Under the pieces are notes generated by a model. That model was not told the origin of the DNA. It did no database searches and saw nothing but the letters and a program-made list of their open reading frames with translations. Below are positions 61,118-64,000 of a stretch of DNA of 64,000 nt, in pieces. The DNA comes from Blastococcus tunisiensis (lineage in GTDB: Bacteria > Actinomycetota > Actinomycetes > Mycobacteriales > Geodermatophilaceae): contig NZ_FOND01000020.1 of assembly GCF_900112815.1 (NCBI RefSeq), positions 1 to 64,000 of the forward strand, read 5' to 3'. The translations under genes and the position numbers were made by a program. How positions within the stretch are numbered: the stretch's first letter is position 1; each line of letters starts with the position of its first letter.

Positions 61118-62890
61118 ATGATCCCGAGCGCGGCGGTGCCCCCGCCCGGCGACCTGCTCCTGCAGGCCGTCGAGGGCATGGACCGCCCGTTGTTCGTGCT
61201 GGACGAGGACTGGCGTTTCGCCTACATCAACCCCGCCGGCGCCAGGGTGCTGGACCGCACGGTCCACGGGCTCCTCGGCCGCCACGTCTGGGACGAGTTC
61301 CCCGAGGCCCTCGGCAGCCCGTTCGAGCAGCTCTACCGGGAGGTCCGCGACACCGGGACGACGGCGGGGACCGAGGCCTGGTTCGGGCCGCTCGGGAAGT
61401 GGTTCCGCGCCGACGCCTTCCTCACCGACGCCGGTCTGGTCGTCACCTACGACGACGTCACCGAGCGCCGGCGCATCGAGGAGGAGCGCGCCGCGGCCGT
61501 GCGGTCCCGCGAGCTCGCCGCGAACGAGGCAGCCCGCGCGGCGGCCGATGCGGAGCGGGCCGGGCGGCACCTGATGCTGCTGGGCGACATCAACCTGGCG
61601 ATGACCTCCACGCTGGACGTCGACGAGGCAGTGGACCGCGTCGCCCACCTCGTCGTCCCGCTCCTGGCGGACTGGTGCCTGGTCAGCGTGGTGGATCCGG
61701 ACGGCACCCGGCGCGACGTCGGGCGGGCGCACGGCGATCCGGCGCAGGCGGAGGCGATGCACCGGTACGCCGACGCCCGGGTCGCGACGAACCTGGCCGG
61801 GGCACCGGTGCCCACCGCGCTGCGCAGCAGCCGGCCGGTGATCATCCCGCAGCTCACCGACGCGCACATCGAGGCGATGGTCGCCGTCCCCGCGGCGCGC
61901 GAGGCACTGCGGCCGCTGCGCCCGGCCGCGGTGGCGACCTTCCCGCTCGTCGCCCGGGGGGAGACCTTCGGCGCCATCACCCTCGTGAACGGTCCCGGCC
62001 GGGGAGCCCACACCGCCGACGAGCTGCGCACGGCCGAGATCGCCTCCCGGCGCGCCGCCCTCGCCCTGGACAACGCCCGCCTCGCCCTGGCCAACCAGCA
62101 GGTCGCCGAGCGGCTGCAACTGAGCCTGCTGTCCCCGCCGGTCCAGCCGGACACCCTGGAGCTCGCCGTCCGGTACCGGCCGGCCACCCGCGGCGTGTCG
62201 ATCGGCGGTGACTGGTACGACGCCTTCCTCCAGCCCGACGGTGACACGGTGCTGGTGATCGGCGACGTGATGGGGCACGACATCGAGGCCGCCGCGGCCA
62301 TGGGCCAGGTCAAGACGCTGGTTCGGGGCATCGCCTTCGACCGGCTCGAGGACCCGGCCGGCGTGCTGCGCCGGGTCGACCACGCGCTGGTCGGCCTCGC
62401 GGTGCCCGCGATGGCGACCGCGCTCGTCTGCCGGATCGAACAGGGGGAGCAGGAGCGGTCGGCCGGGCTGCGGAGGCTGCGCTGGTCGACCGCCGGCCAC
62501 CCCGAACCGATGCTGCTGCTCGCCGACGGGACCGTGCGCGACCTCGCCGCCGTAGTAGGCCCGCCGCTCGGCATCGGCTGGCTGGGACCGCGGTCCGACG
62601 GCGTCGCGGAGCTGCCCGAGGGCAGCACCCTGCTGCTGTTCACCGACGGGTTGTTCGAGCGGCGGGGGGTGCTGCTCGACGAGGGGCGCGACCGGTTGCG
62701 CGCAGCCGTCGGCGACGCGGCCGGCCTGCCGCTGGACCGGCTGTGCGACCGGGTGCTGGGGGAGATGCTCGGCGACGGCGTCGAGGACGACGTCGCCGTG
62801 CTCGCCGTCCGGGCCCACCCGGTGCACGCCGACCGGCCGGCCGAGGCCGGCCCGGAGATCCTCCCGCCGGTGGTGCCCCACCCCGCTTGA
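61118..62890 (+). CDS. PAS-GAF-SpoIIE sensor phosphatase (divergent paralogue)
   Basis: 590 residues: PAS (about 18-120, FVLDEDWRFAYINPAGARVLDRTVHGLLG), helical linker, GAF (about 155-320), SpoIIE (about 350-570, GGDWYDAFL, GDVMGHDIEAA, DDVAVLAVRA). It is divergent from the previous phosphatase and shares its domain order, so the pair probably arose by duplication and inversion (inference). ATG at 61118 was chosen over the GTG at 61088. Confidence 0.88.
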   Translation: MIPSAAVPPPGDLLLQAVEGMDRPLFVLDEDWRFAYINPAGARVLDRTVHGLLGRHVWDEFPEALGSPFEQLYREVRDTGTTAGTEAWFGPLGKWFRADAFLTDAGLVVTYDDVTERRRIEEERAAAVRSRELAANEAARAAADAERAGRHLMLLGDINLAMTSTLDVDEAVDRVAHLVVPLLADWCLVSVVDPDGTRRDVGRAHGDPAQAEAMHRYADARVATNLAGAPVPTALRSSRPVIIPQLTDAHIEAMVAVPAAREALRPLRPAAVATFPLVARGETFGAITLVNGPGRGAHTADELRTAEIASRRAALALDNARLALANQQVAERLQLSLLSPPVQPDTLELAVRYRPATRGVSIGGDWYDAFLQPDGDTVLVIGDVMGHDIEAAAAMGQVKTLVRGIAFDRLEDPAGVLRRVDHALVGLAVPAMATALVCRIEQGEQERSAGLRRLRWSTAGHPEPMLLLADGTVRDLAAVVGPPLGIGWLGPRSDGVAELPEGSTLLLFTDGLFERRGVLLDEGRDRLRAAVGDAAGLPLDRLCDRVLGEMLGDGVEDDVAVLAVRAHPVHADRPAEAGPEILPPVVPHPA

Positions 62891-62943
62891 CGGCCCCGTC
62901 CAGAGGCTCGCCGCCAGCACGGTGAGGAGGACGGGGTCCTTGT

Positions 62944-64000
62944 TCAGTCGGGGTGGCGCAGCAGGTAGCGGCCGAAGTGCGGCACGGTGAAGGCGATCTG
63001 CCCGCGCTCGGCCGAGTAGACCAGGCCCTTCTTGATCAGCGAGTCGCGCGCGGGGGAGAGGGAGGCGGGCTTGCGGCCCAGGGAGACGGCGACCTCGGAC
63101 GTCGCCACGGCCGCCCCGTGCGGCCCGCCGAGCTCGGCCATCGCGTGCATGTACTCGCGCTCCGCCGGGGTGGCCCGGTCGTAGCGGGAGCCGAAGAAGC
63201 CCACTGCCAGCTCCGCCTCGGCGACCGGCGCGGCCATCGCGACGTCGGCGGCGGTGATGGGGGAGGAGGCCGCGACGTCCCAGGTGACCTTGCCGTAGGC
63301 CTGGACGAAGTAGGGGTAGCCGTCGGCGGCGTCGTAGAGGGCGTCCAGCGCGTCCTGCTCGAACTCGACGTCCTCCCGCTCGGCCGGGGCGATCAGCGCC
63401 CGGTCGGCGGCCGCGCGCTCCAGCCGGTCGATCCGCAGGTAGCGGAACAGCCGCTCGGAGTAGCTCTTCGACGCGGACAGGACGGCGGGCAGGTGGGGGA
63501 GCCCGGCGCCGACGACGATCAGCGGCGCCCCCTGCTGGGACAGCTCGTGGCAGGCCGCGCAGATGGCGGAGACGTCGTCGGGTTGCACGTCCTGCATCTC
63601 GTCGATGAACAGCGCGATCCCGCTGCCGATGTCGGCGGCGACGCCCGCGGCGTCGCTGAGCAGCTCGACCAGGTCGATCTCCATGTCGCCGGAGTCGGCG
63701 CGCCCGGTCGCGGCGGGGACGTCGATGCCGGGCTGCCAGCGGTCCCGGACCTTGGCGTCCACCGGACTCACCCGCTGGGCGAACGCCTTCACCACGCCGA
63801 GCACCTCGGCCACCGACTCCTGGTCGCCGTGGCGGGGGCCCAGCTCGCGCAGCGCCATGTGCAGCGCGGAGGACACCGGCCGGCGCAGCGACTGCTCGGG
63901 ACGCGCCTCGATCTTGCCGGTGCCCCAGCCGCGCGAGATCGCGGCCGAGCGCAGCTGGTTGAGCAGCACGGTCTTGCCGACGCCGCGGAGACCGGTGAGC
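62944..64000 (-). CDS. P-loop ATPase (ORC/AAA-type), 5' end cut by window edge
   Basis: At least 350 residues read on the minus strand and continuing past the right edge. GLRGVGKTV, read from bases just inside the edge, is the Walker A motif, and ALFIDEMQDVQ is a Walker B-type motif. A sensor-type segment VGAGLPHLPAVL and a C-terminal winged-helix (GRKPASLSPARDSLIKKGLV) complete an ATPase resembling ORC/Cdc6-like or MarP-type proteins. The real start is outside the window. It is convergent with the phosphatase gene. Confidence 0.8.
   Translation of the reverse strand, partial: LTGLRGVGKTVLLNQLRSAAISRGWGTGKIEARPEQSLRRPVSSALHMALRELGPRHGDQESVAEVLGVVKAFAQRVSPVDAKVRDRWQPGIDVPAATGRADSGDMEIDLVELLSDAAGVAADIGSGIALFIDEMQDVQPDDVSAICAACHELSQQGAPLIVVGAGLPHLPAVLSASKSYSERLFRYLRIDRLERAAADRALIAPAEREDVEFEQDALDALYDAADGYPYFVQAYGKVTWDVAASSPITAADVAMAAPVAEAELAVGFFGSRYDRATPAEREYMHAMAELGGPHGAAVATSEVAVSLGRKPASLSPARDSLIKKGLVYSAERGQIAFTVPHFGRYLLRHPD

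Overview
The window is about 64 kb of very GC-rich, densely packed DNA with many GTG starts, 4-base stop/start overlaps and strong G/C third-position bias. The gene content points to an actinobacterium, most likely of the Geodermatophilaceae type (Blastococcus, Geodermatophilus, Modestobacter): DUF222/HNH (13E12-like) genes, mycothiol-type DinB/MDMPI proteins, an MCR-type racemase, and a chemotaxis cluster whose receptors share one signalling domain. The genus is an inference from gene content. I saw no tRNA, rRNA, CRISPR array, intact insertion sequence or prophage.

Layout. 1-8.6 kb: a DUF222/HNH gene cut by the left edge, then a leftward run thiM-thiE-thiD-tenA-dinB-FAD oxidase-methyltransferase, headed by a TPP riboswitch. 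8.7-18.3 kb: nfeD-flotillin pair, two DinB/MDMPI proteins, a cold-shock-like protein, DUF5996, a DEAH helicase-like ATPase, an alpha/beta hydrolase, a YnfA-like protein, a second DUF222/HNH gene and a relic that looks like hsdM. 18.3-32.6 kb: phosphoglucomutase, a TetR/MMPL efflux pair with a clear operator, a PAS-GGDEF protein, HMG-CoA lyase-like and flavin reductase genes, a LOV-GAF-SpoIIE phosphatase, two low-complexity membrane-type proteins and a secreted subtilase. 32.7-42.3 kb: a two-gene N-acetylglutaminylglutamine amide (NAGGN) osmolyte operon, a TerC gene under a manganese (yybP-ykoY) riboswitch, an alpha-methylacyl-CoA racemase, paired CrcB fluoride channels, and otsA-otsB for trehalose.

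42.3-58.6 kb is a chemotaxis island: four tandem chemoreceptors, cheA, cheW, an unknown gene, then a tightly overlapped cheB-cheR-cheY-cheX-cheY-cheX-like operon. No flagellar or pilus gene lies in the window. 58.7-62.9 kb holds an RsbW-like ATPase and two divergent PAS-GAF-SpoIIE phosphatases, i.e. partner-switching signalling. A P-loop ATPase is cut by the right edge.

Non-coding signals are the least expected part. A two-part palindromic repeat (GATCAGG...CCTGATC followed by GTCCTCCCTCAC/GTGAGGGAGGAC) occurs four times, three of them between convergent genes. The palindrome GTTCCACGTGGAAC, which resembles ParB-binding parS sites, occurs twice exactly, once inside a 36-bp near-perfect palindrome. 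TGTCGACA recurs upstream of most chemotaxis transcription units. The manganese riboswitch shows a visible eight-base switch between its P1 helix and the terC ribosome binding site. Two osmolyte systems (NAGGN and trehalose), Mn and fluoride handling, and stress/light signalling together fit a desiccation-exposed soil or rock-surface organism.
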